Part shown: positions 12,966 to 23,511 of the stretch, one piece after another
Position numbering within the stretch: position 1 is the first letter of the stretch
Layout of the letters: every line of letters begins with the position of its first letter
NCBI GenBank assembly: GCA_030737875.1
Contig: CM060915.1
Location: 567,036,577 to 567,100,576 of the forward strand
Reading direction: 5' to 3'
Length of the DNA stretch: 64,000 bases
Origin: Allium sativum
Lineage: Eukaryota > Streptophyta > Magnoliopsida > Asparagales > Amaryllidaceae
Translations under genes and position numbers: made by a program
Notes under the pieces: model-generated
The model's input: the letters and a program-made list of their open reading frames with translations, nothing else
Databases searched by the model: none
Told to the model about the DNA's origin: nothing

Positions 12966-14196
12966 AAAATAATTTCGTCCTCGAAATTGCTAAGAAGTGG
13001 AGATGCTCTAATTCTAATTCCTCACAACCTCCTCGGTTGAAATTTCTTACTTCTCATCCCCATAACTCAATCCTTAATTGATTTCTAATCAATCCATTCT
13101 CAAACCAATCTTTCGCTTTTACTAAGCCAAATATTTCAATTCAAACTCCAATTCCAAATAATCAAATTTCCCAACCAAGTTTGGTTCCATTCCCAATCTC
13201 AATTCACAACTCAACTACTTTGCCAAGTCAAATCCTTATTCCAGTACGATTTCTACTTACTTGGTTTCAATTCAACTCAAATTTTATTTGACTTATTTAA
13301 ATTCGCTGTTTATTTACTTCACAAGTAAATTTTAAATTTCAAAATTCAAATTCCTGGGGTTTATTTCAAATCAGTCTGAAATCATATACATATATATTCA
13401 TATAAAAATGACAACTCAAACATTTGAACTTTTGATAACTTACTTCCTCAAAACAATTCAAAAATTTTTGGTAGTAATCCGTCACTTAGAAACTCGAAAA
13501 TGAACACCGATAACGCCGCGGTTCATCATCGGAATTATTTCCCAGCCATCAAAGTGAGTTCAATACTATATCATTTTCAAAATTCATTATCAAACACTTT
13601 ATTTTGAAATTACATCAAAATATTCTTTTCAAATGCTTGGAAAATATTTCTGAATTCACCCAGGATTTTAAATTTTCCATATATTCAATTCAAAATTCAT
13701 TTACAACACCTTTCCACGTTTCTAGAGTTTTATTTCAATTTCTGGTTTTAAATTCAGATTTAGTTCATCTGATTTTGCATATTATACTTATAAAATCTTT
13801 TGATTGGTTATTTATATAACAAACTCAAATATAAATCTTACTTGATCATAAGTTCACCCAACACATTCAATATATACTAGATAATTCCAATATATATGTT
13901 TTCTTTATATCAAAATATATTTCGAGTAAAATTATCTCATTTACTCTTTTTCAAAACAATACTATGTCGAAATTCTCTATCCAAGCGTTTGTAAATCCCT
14001 ATCGACCTCGTCAGCTAAACGCGTCGATCTGGAATTCACATACCACTCAACAGATCAATCAACACAATATAAAACAATTTCATATTAAATCTACAAATAC
14101 GCGCTCATATATATACACTCAAACCCAATCTAGAGTATTACTAACTCCATCTCTATTGAGTCACGCCACAGAGCCAAGGTAATCACTTAACCTTCA

Positions 14197-14208
14197 GCTC
14201 TGATACCA
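14197..14208 (-). other. Primer binding site, element C (tRNA-iMet)
   Basis: The complement reads TGGTATCAGAGC, a perfect 12-nt match to the initiator methionine tRNA primer site, one base from the LTR. It fixes the orientation of the element as minus. Confidence 0.9.
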
Positions 14209-14209
14209 C

Positions 14210-17200
14210 TGTAACGACCCGGAATTTTCGACTCCGAAAATCGACACAAAACCCAGCGTCGACTGTTCAGACATCGAAAATACCGAATCATTAATAGAAA
14301 GAAATTAGAGGGTGAGATAGAAAAGATAGAACTAATAGAATAGAAGAAGAAGAACACAACGGAGCATAATCAAAGTAAACACGAATCTCACAGCAGAACG
14401 AATAAAATATATTATATAACATAAGCTTTGAAATACAAATCTGTTTTGTACATATATACATACCATCATCAGAGTACACATAACATTTGATACAGCGGAA
14501 GTAACTCTAAATAACTAACGTTGAAGCCTCCTGCTTCAAGCTCCTCCAAGTGTATCTGTAAAAGCCTGAAACACTTGACTGCCCATACAAATTTGGGCAC
14601 CCAAGAGTTTAGGAAAAACGAAACAAAACAAACTCTGGGTCAGTCATGGAACTGGTGTGAGTAAACTCCAATCATACGGTTTAACCTTGAAAATCCTTTT
14701 GAAAACAAAAGGATAATAGTAAGACCAGCCCACACATAAATACGGACGGTTTTTACCTTACTATAACCCAAAATATTTTGATATCAAAATCCAGTGATAT
14801 TATAATAATGTCTAATCAAGTAAATAACCAAATAGCAGAACGCTTGCATCTCACGCTCTACATACATAGTATAAAATCAAAAACCGCAGGGCGCTTATTG
14901 GAGATTGGATTCCAACTATGACAAGGTATGGGACCACCTTCCGATGATGTATCTCTAGAGGCGAATACACCTGGGTTCAACAAGAACATCTTGCAACCCG
15001 GCCCACACATGACCGACCACTCATTTCGCTTGAGTGTATCGAATGTATACCACCAACGGTTGGACTCAAACCACCGTTCCCGAATGGGCAGAATCGATAG
15101 ATTTAGAAACAAAAGGAATTTCTCTAGATAGGTGATTATACACCCTAATGGGAGCGACCCACATAGCCATGCTGCCTGCCCGATTTTTGTCATTTCCCGG
15201 TTGTGAAGCTTGAGGCTACGCCTACCTTTTAGAACATCTGGCCACCATTCACTTTGAATGCCACATCGTCAAACCCGTCAAATCACTAGTTGATCTTCCC
15301 AAAATATTACGGGTATAAAAGCTAAGAGAAATGAATTTCTCCGCCACCAGACATAATATCTTGAAAAGATCGTCTTATGTGACCGTTAGGAATACTCTGT
15401 CAGACATTCGTCCATACAAGTTGTCCTGGGACTGGACAAACAGAAAACACCATTCTGGAACCTGACGACCCTTGCATTTTACTCCGTCTTCAATTATCTT
15501 CAGCATAATCGAATTCGCAGCGCTTATGCCTATACGGAGTGGTTCTCGGATAATATATCCAACCGGTCTCCCCGTATAGACAACGATGGTCAAAACACTT
15601 CGATAGTCGGTTGTTTAACTATCGAAGTAAAAACAACATCCATTCAATGTACAACCAATATCACACAAATCACAGGCACCTTTTATTTAACATTCGTTCT
15701 TATATTTCTTTGGACAAACGTCATTACTTATTACTTTTGAATAAGTGAATTTCAAAACAAGCTGTTTTCCTTCCCTAGGAAGTGCTACTGTATATAAACA
15801 TCACGCTTAAGTTTGGTTAACAGCGTTTCATTTATCGTTACAGTTCAAACTTGCTATACGCTGCTATATCCCTTTATAACTAATCTTGACATAACAGTCA
15901 CGCTTAAGCCTAGTCAACAGCGTTACTTTACTGCTATAGTTCCGAGACTTGCAATATGCTACTATATTCCACTTTATAATTAATCTCAACACCTCTTTCC
16001 GTTACAAATTCTTGACGTCTCTTTTCATTACCAAAAATCTTGATATCTCTTTTCGTTACGAAAATCTTGCCATTTATTTCCGTTACAAAAATCTTGGCAT
16101 TTATTTCCGTTACAAAAATCTTGACATATTTTAAATATGATTTTATGATGTCATATCCTTTTTTGAAAACTCGGTTTAAAATTATTTACATTGGTCATTA
16201 ACCCTTCACTCCATCTTCCTTAAACATTTCTCTTTAGACTTCTCTTATCTAAACTCGATCACGTTCTTTGTCTTTTTGGCAATTTACTTCTTATTCGTAT
16301 TATGATACCCAATTCAGTAAAACATCTCAATATAAACTTAATACCAGTTTATAATAGAATTTCTATTATAATTTAAACCTCGCTTTAATTATAAAAATAT
16401 AATTTTTATAATTAACTTCGTTGATTTGTCTGACGGTCAACCAACTTCTTAACAAAATGGGTTTATGGTTGACTGTCGCTGATATCGTTTGTTTACCAAA
16501 TCAATATAACGTTGAATTTCCATTCAACATGGTTCAAACAGTGCACAAACAGTACATCTAAATATTTAGGAATCCGGTTGAGTTCCTCCAACCGATTTCC
16601 GCATCCATAGGTGTTATTCAAATCAGTATCCAACCAATGATGTGTGCATATGCAATGATATATATTTATTTCAACCAATTTAACTGTAATTTATCTAATC
16701 AGCCATCACACAGCATTCAACCATTATATAATTAAAATATTTTAAATAAAACAAAGTTAGTGAATTTACTCACCTTGGCGCGTTAACCGTTAAATAACGA
16801 TTTGCGTCCGTCGTTTAAACCAGACGTGCACTTCTGCCAATGCTACATTCACGTTCGCTCTTCACCGTGCATGAAACCACCTTGTACAGAAAACACGCCC
16901 CTTTGCTTTCCAATATACTATGTTCCATTTTGCCAAAGTATTTCCGTTCCATCCAGCGTTCAACTCCCCGCTACACCACTGGCAAGCAACCGGACCACTC
17001 GCCTTTGTCAACCCAGTTCCTCCACATTTTCGGACGGCGCGCCAATCCTTCGTACAAACCCATTCTGGCCATACTTTATCTACTTCTTCCTTGTACCAAG
17101 AAAGGCTCAGCTCCATCATGGAAAAACACCATAGCCGTATGTGGTTCCTCCCTTTTTACAAACAACCACGCCCATTTGCAAATGCACATTTTAAAAGCTC

Positions 17201-18842
17201 CACTTCCTTCTTTGCAGCCAACACCATTCTTCCTTTCTTCACTATCCTACTCAACTGTCAACTCGCAAGGCATGATTCCCTCAAATGCTGCATGGGCTCA
17301 CTTCTCTACTACAGACATATGCGCCCTCCATGCAACATCAATAAATATATTTCCATCTCCTTTTAACACACGCACAGCATGTTCAAACCCATACACTATC
17401 TCCTTCCCAAAAGCCAACGCAGTCAAGGGACGAACTCAGATTGCCACAGACGCTGCTCCTTGCTTGGATCCGCTCATGCACCATACGTGCGCTCCCATTC
17501 TTCCTACTGCAAATGAACAGAAGAACCCGTCCATGCTACTCACGCTTTAGATTTCTTTTTTTTTTTTTTATCTAATAGGAAAGCTTTGAATTTTTCTGAA
17601 AAGGAATGAGCTGTATGTATTTATAATGTTGTAAACCTTGGCCATCACGTATTAGAGTGATAGGCTAGGTCTGCTACCGCATGTTCCTTTGTCTCCACGG
17701 GTTGAAGAATAGGGGACACCGTACATACATTTGTTTTGATTTTAAATACGTAGACTTGCGGTGAGTAGGTATATGTACAGGCTTAGGGTGGCATTTCCTT
17801 GCCATTGTTTATTCGCGTCAATACAGATGGGCATTGTACTGTACTGGGTTCTCTGTGTGATGAGACCATACAAGGCAGGTAAGGATACGACTGTGTAGGA
17901 TAAGATTTTTAAAAAGTATGGTCTATGGAAATCACGAATTTCCTGTTGGTTAAGCATGAAATTCTGAAACTGCTCTGTTCGAAATATATGATTTCTTCTA
18001 GACAATATATGAGTTGTTAAATCTGTTTCCAAAAGTTGATCAGAGTGATGATAAAAAGGGAACATTACAGGGCATTAAGGAAGATGACAGTGACTTGTTA
18101 CCATGGGCGAAAGAAAAGGATTGTCCGCCATATTGAGACATGATGTAGTAGGGTGCATGGGAAGAAATGCGTTTATGTCTGTTTATTTTTAGTTTTAATT
18201 GATTTCGGTATCCCATACTTAAGATTTTCTTTATGTCCGAGCTGCTACAGACGGAAGTAAGATTACGGTTGTGTCCAACGAGATGTCACGACCCAAAAAA
18301 TATAATAATACCGGTAGGTTAACTCATATTTTGAAACCCTAAAATATCGATACAGGGTGCAAAATACTCCAAATAAAAAGTTGCATATTTAATTAATTAA
18401 AAATTACAGTAAAATTTTAAAAATTAAATTAACACTACGTCTCAAAAGAACCTTGCCTAAATTTGAATCCGATATTTAAATATATCTAAATAACTGTTAT
18501 GGCCATGGCGCTGCTTTTCTGTATATTTGACTTGGACATATCTTGCAATATATAATCCGAAATCTCGATTTTCCACCACTGTTAGAAAGACATAGTTTAA
18601 CGGATTCCAACGTTTCTTGTTTCGCAGAAATCTGATTTAAAACGAGTCATGTACACTCAGTTGAAGTTCAGATCGTTAAATTACGAACTGCAGCGTCGTT
18701 ATGAGCTCGATTATATTTAATATATATTTTTATACGTTTAAATTCGTTTTAATTAATATATAAACCCATTTATATTACGAATTCAATATTTAAACTGATT
18801 TAAATATTCAATTACGAACCGGTAAAAATGCAGGACATTACA
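14210..18842 (-). repeat. Element C LTR, plus-strand right copy
   Basis: 4633 bp, nearly identical to 8324-12952. Differences seen: a 5-bp insertion near 14620, G-to-A near 14650 (inside the conserved hairpin stem), two transitions near 15331 and 15353, C-to-A near 17429, one T fewer in the T run near 17560, and G-to-A near 18832. Confidence 0.93.
17618..17625 (-). promoter_or_regulatory. TATA box of element C right LTR (minus strand)
   Basis: TATAAATA on the element's strand, identical to the copy at 11728. This LTR is the 5' LTR of the minus-strand element, so this is the box that would drive its transcription. Confidence 0.5.
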
Positions 18843-18977
18843 TATAGAACTTAAAACCGGAGGTTAGACTAGGTTGTGGTGTAAAACTACCCGGACCCAC
18901 CCGGATTATCTAGTAAACACAACAAAGTCTAATGTGAGAGGTTGGGGTGCATTAATTTAATTAATGCCACAGGAAAA

Positions 18978-19784
18978 GGGTTAAGTAATTTTGACTAATG
19001 ACACTTAACTGATATGACACGAATGGGTAGGTTAAGTTAATCCGGAATTGATTTCTTGATGACACTTAACCATATAAGACAATTAGGGGATGGGGTTAAG
19101 TAATTTACACTTAACTAATCCGACTTGGTAATTAGACGGGGTTAAGTAACTTAGACTTAACTAATCTAAACACGGTAATTAGATGGGGTTAAGTAATCTA
19201 CACTTAACTAATCTAAACACGGTAATTAGATGGGGTTAAGTAACCTACACTTAACTAATCTAAACACGGTAATTCGATGGGGTTAAGTTAAACACTTAAC
19301 CAATCTAAACTTGGTAATTCAATGAGGTTAAGTAACCAATACTTAACCAACTTAACATGATAATTTAATGGGGTTAAGTAACTTATACTTAACCAATTAT
19401 ACATGATGATTTGATGAGGTCAAGTAACCTATACTTAACTAATCTAATATGCGGACCTGATAGGGTTAAGTCACAGGACCTTTTAAATATACTTAACCAT
19501 TGTAATACAATTAGTGGATGGGGTTAAGCTAACCCATACTTAACCAATCCGACTCGATAATCTGATGGGATTAAGATAATCTATGCTTAATCAATCTAAC
19601 ACGATAATCTGATAGGGTTAAGACAAACAAATACTTAACCAATTTGACTTGATAGGGTTAAGTCATGAGCTTCTTGGTATACTTAACCAACTTGTAGGGC
19701 TAAGCCTTAACTTAAATACTTAGCCAATCTTGACATGATTCGTAGGCGGGTTAAGTCATGAACTTGAATGACAACACTTAACCT
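18978..19784. repeat. Hairpin-forming tandem array, B left LTR
   Basis: About sixteen diverged units of roughly 45 bp alternate GGTTAAGT with ACTTAACC or ACTTAACT, separated by AATCTAAACACGGTAATT-like spacers. Each unit can therefore pair with itself. The matching array in the right LTR is 25221-26029, with similar unit order. Confidence 0.85.
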
Positions 19785-21262
19785 ATTAGACAAAACCCTA
19801 GCTCAGGGGACTAGGTTGAAAATCGTAGATAACAAGGATAGCGGGAAGAGAAGCTAAGTGGTAAACCTTAGTTAAGGATAACTAAGTGATAATTCTTAGT
19901 CAAGGAAATTGGACCAGTTCACAGATAGATGAGTAACCCGATACGGTAGGTCATCGCTTAAACACACGTGGAGGAGCGAATTATCTGACTTAGGTAAAGG
20001 CTCCAACGAACTGGGTGACGAAACGGTAGCTTCGGGGGACATGAGGATACTCTTGGTATCCATCTATGAGGTTGCAGATGATCCGCCTGGGCTCACAAGA
20101 GGTTAAGGTCTGCGGTAGAAGAACCAAGAGTATGCCTTGGTTGCTATGCGAGCGACCTAAAGACTGGGATGGATTAGCGTGGAGTCGACGATACTTGTTT
20201 TTGCCCTGGATAGCACATCGCCGACTACCTACCATCTTTAGTCAATCGTGCACGTACGGAAAGGTAGAGAACTCCCAACATACCATATACTTGCTATCGA
20301 GTTATGGGTGAGGTTGGCCAATAGGTAAGTGGGGCATAGTGGGGCCGAGATGTAGTTTTCATACATGAGTTTTCTTGGATTTCCTTTCAGTAGTTGAGGG
20401 AGGGGTCACGTGGGACCATAGCCACGGATACAAAAACAGACCTTGATATCTGCATGGGCAGATGACTTAAAGCTCCCGACCGAGTTCCGTATTTCTTGAT
20501 TTGCCCTGGAACGGAACTTAGATGGCACATTGAGATACATGTGCATCTAGACATGGAAAATGATTCACGATACATACATGGGATAAAGGGTGTGGTTGAC
20601 GGGTGGCATAATCCCTAGTGGCCCTAGGTGGCTTGAACCCAAACCGAGACACGGAAACGTTCATTAGGTAGCATAATCCCTAGTGGTCCTAGGTGGCATA
20701 AATCCTAAGTGAACGCGCGATAGTTCATGGTAAGAAAATATAACCAGATCAAGGGTAGCAGTCCAAAACAACTTCAAGGATAAAATGGTAGTACGTTGAG
20801 GTGGTATAGATTTCAATGGGAAAGCCCGTACGGCCTACAACAAAGGACTGAACTTATACATGGAAAGAAACATACGAGTTGGGAAAACCTACATATGCTA
20901 TATATTAGGTTGACATGGACCATTACATGACATTGGGCAAGGGACATTCATAGTTAACACATGACGCGGGTTGGGATACTAGTACGAGAGGTGCAGAGCA
21001 AATATACATGATAAATACCTTGGGATGTTATACATGATAGATACCTTGGGATGGTATACTTGATAGAAACCTGACGATGTGATACCTTGATTTATCTTGA
21101 CACCGTAGTTTATCATCATACCTTAGTTTATCTTGCTACAGTAGTTCATCCGGTTATCTTGGTTTCGCTTATCTATCTTGTCGCCATCCTTAAGTTTACT
21201 TTTAGTTTATGCATTTCATGTTACCTTTACCTGTTTTTGTATTGGAAGTAGATAGGACTTAC

Positions 21263-21277
21263 CAGTCTTTATGACTG
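21263..21277 (+). other. Conserved intra-LTR hairpin, B left LTR
   Basis: CAGTC-TTTAT-GACTG, followed by ACCCCGTTTTGTTT. The same position in the right LTR is 27487-27501. Equivalent hairpins are in C, D, E and F. Confidence 0.6.
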
Positions 21278-21666
21278 ACCCCGTTTTGTTTCGCCTCTTT
21301 GTCTTCCGTTCCCCCCCCCCCCAGGTTTACAGGGAGGAAATGTTGTTGTTTAGTTCGGACCTCTTATGCTTGAAGGTCATCATGTATAGCTGGTCTTCTC
21401 TTGGCTACGGCTGCTTCACCGCTTTATTTTGGGGAATAATTTATGAAAAAGTTTTATGCTTCTTTACTATTGCAAGACAGGTTTTGATGTATTCTGATGT
21501 AAAAGGCTTTAGACCTTATTTTATAAGGTAATGAAATTTGTTTTACTTCCGCTGTTTTATATATGTTCTGTCTTGTAATATTTCTGGGCATGTTTACCTC
21601 GATAATGCTTCACCAAACCTAGTGCATTCCCTTTGTGAGTGACCCTAGCGGAGGTGGGGTGTTACA

Positions 21667-23511
21667 TTTGGTATCAGAGAAGAAGGTTACCAGACTGGGC
21701 AAAAGTTTTTAAAACCTTCTGAAAACTATTTGAAAAACCGTTTACAAAGAAGCATTTTTCAAGAAAAGTTTTTAAAGGCTATTCCCCAAAAGCCATTAGC
21801 ACTATCCTTTGTTTCCTTGACTGAACCTCTTTTCCTTTCTTTCCTCCATCTGTAGTCACAGTAGTTTTAACTGCGACTAATCCTTGTCTAGCTACGTAAG
21901 TGTTTTCCCGTGCGATGGAGGAAGTTCTCGAGAGACCTGTTACCGAAGTTATGAGAAGGGATAATAAGAGCAACGATAAAGGACATGAGCTTAAGAATAA
22001 GCAACTTGTTGGTATGGCTTGATCCACAAAGGAAGATAAGGACAAGATCAGCGAGAGGGAAATTGTATGCTCTCATTTCTAAGCGTACCTAAGAGGAATG
22101 GTACCATTTCTGTTAAAGGCTTAGCCTTTCTTTTCTATCGTCCGGTCTAGACTTTGTTTTGATCATCGCATCATTTAAGTCTACCTCGATAGTTAAGTCC
22201 CTGTACCTTAGTACTAGCATGGTAGAAGGTCCCACTTTAGTCCCAAAATCTGGTTGGAGAGTCGGTCCATTTATTCATGACTTGTTTGGATTTGAGAACG
22301 TCTATGCCAAGTGTTGAGATTAGAAGCAATGCTTCTATTGTTGAGCTATGGATGGATTCTAGGGATGAAGTGGTGATCCAGTAATGGATGCCATTCTCGG
22401 TTTTGAAAGGAGGATAGTTAAACTCTTAACTTGCCTTGGTAATACCCTCAAAGTCTCGTGTAACCTATTGGGTTCTGTCATGGTTAGTTACCTAGAATCT
22501 CTTGATGCATTTATCGGAAATCTCTGATCCAATCGAGTAACGTTCGCCAATAAGACGGATGGTTCATTCTGCTTGAGCATGGGTTATAGGAATCACCGTA
22601 GTAAGTGCACATGGTAACATGGATTCGCTTCGGTAAACGAGATCCAGAATTCACTAGTGAATTTTGGAGAGCTTGCATGAGTACGCAGATATGGTTGAGC
22701 CAAGTATATTAGGGAAAGAATAAGAGAAAGTGGAACGAGAGGCGATAGTGAAATGAGTTCCAACTCATACCTTGGAAATAGGAATCAAGGAGCTACGGAA
22801 TCATGAAGTCAAAGGCGGTCAAGGCACAATGGAATTAAGCTCATGGAAATGCGGCTTAGACACGCGCATCATGTCTCTTTTTAAGAGTATATCTTTGATC
22901 CTTGGTTCACCTGTAGAGCTTACTTGCATGCTATCGCTTGGTGGATATCCTCTCGGTCCTGTTTCTGTTACAAACCCCATAAGGAATTTGTCCTGTTTAT
23001 CTCCTCGATCTTATCTTGGGAACCTTAGATAGAACTCTATGGATGTAAAAATGCATTTGAAACATGTTATGATTGATATGGTTGCAAATGGTTGCAAGTG
23101 GTTGCTCGTGGATGCGCGAATACACATTAGATACTAGGTTGACGCGGTCACGTTTCATGTTGCATATGCACGAGTATTTATACTTGTTGAATGTGTTGTC
23201 ATGCAGTTGTTGCATATGAATGAATGTTTGTGCACACATATAGTGTTTATATGACTAGGACTATTTGCATACATGTTGGACTCACGGCACTAAACATATT
23301 TTGCATTAGAAAGATCATTTAGGCCTGATCATTAGCATTAGCTAAGGAACATATACACACACTTTCTGCATGTGTTCATAAAACATTAGGAGTCTTTTAA
23401 GGACCATGGTTGACTGTGGATGATGTCTTGAGTAGATGGATGATGGATGGTAGGATACGTTCTTCCTAACTTGGAGATTTCGGGGACGAAATCCTTTAAG
23501 TTGGGGAGAGT
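21667..23511 (+). other. Element B interior, no intact gene
   Basis: The primer site TGGTATCAGAGA (21669-21680, one mismatch) opens the interior and a polypurine tract closes it. A short reading frame near 21915 (MEEVLERPVTEVMRR) stops after about 35 codons and has no domain I can name. It could be what is left of a gag start. The last 480 bp (about 23030-23511) match the end of the element D interior, including a run of GGTTGCAAGTGGTTGC-type repeats. Confidence 0.7.
23499..23511 (+). other. Polypurine tract, element B
   Basis: AAGTTGGGGAGAG lies directly before the right LTR. It is preceded by TTTCGGGGACGAAATCC, a box shared with D and, in variant form, with C and E. Confidence 0.8.

Larger units (their letters stand above)
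12953..14209 (-). other. Element C interior, no gene
   Basis: From the primer site (14197-14208) to the polypurine tract (12953-12965), 1257 bp of AT-rich DNA hold only ORFs under 75 codons with no gag, protease, integrase or RT motif. The polypurine end carries the complement of an ACGAAAT box as in the other families. Confidence 0.85.
8324..18842 (-). mobile_element. Element C: young non-autonomous LTR retrotransposon, minus strand
   Basis: LTRs at 8324-12952 and 14210-18842 surround a 1257-bp interior. Both flanks carry TATAG (8319-8323, 18843-18847), a perfect 5-bp duplication inside the B left LTR. Orientation is minus: the primer site complement lies next to the right LTR (14197-14208) and the polypurine tract complement next to the left (12953-12965). 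The interior has no gag or pol. The LTR lengths, 4629 and 4633 bp, differ by one 5-bp insertion (near 14620) and one T in a T run. I counted about five substitutions. That is about 0.1 percent divergence and implies a very recent insertion. Confidence 0.95.
6748..21666 (+). repeat. Element B left LTR, split by element C (8324-18842)
   Basis: The LTR resumes at 18848 after element C and its TSD. Joined length is about 4.4 kb, against 4375 bp for the right LTR. Contents: GTCGAC cluster 7014-7088, TATA 7221, predicted splice donor GTAAGT at 7481, 33-36-bp repeats 7781-7984, hairpin-rich array 18978-19784, conserved hairpin 21263-21277, and a C12 run followed by a predicted acceptor at 21323. Confidence 0.92.

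Noticed and set aside
18978..19784. Possible CRISPR-like array
   Set aside because: Units are diverged and contiguous with no unique spacers, they occur in both LTRs of a plant retrotransposon, and there are no cas genes.
20066..20311. ORF pairs on both strands in the B LTR around 20000 and 26300
   Set aside because: Both strands are open over the same bases, the frames change between the LTRs, and there is no known domain.
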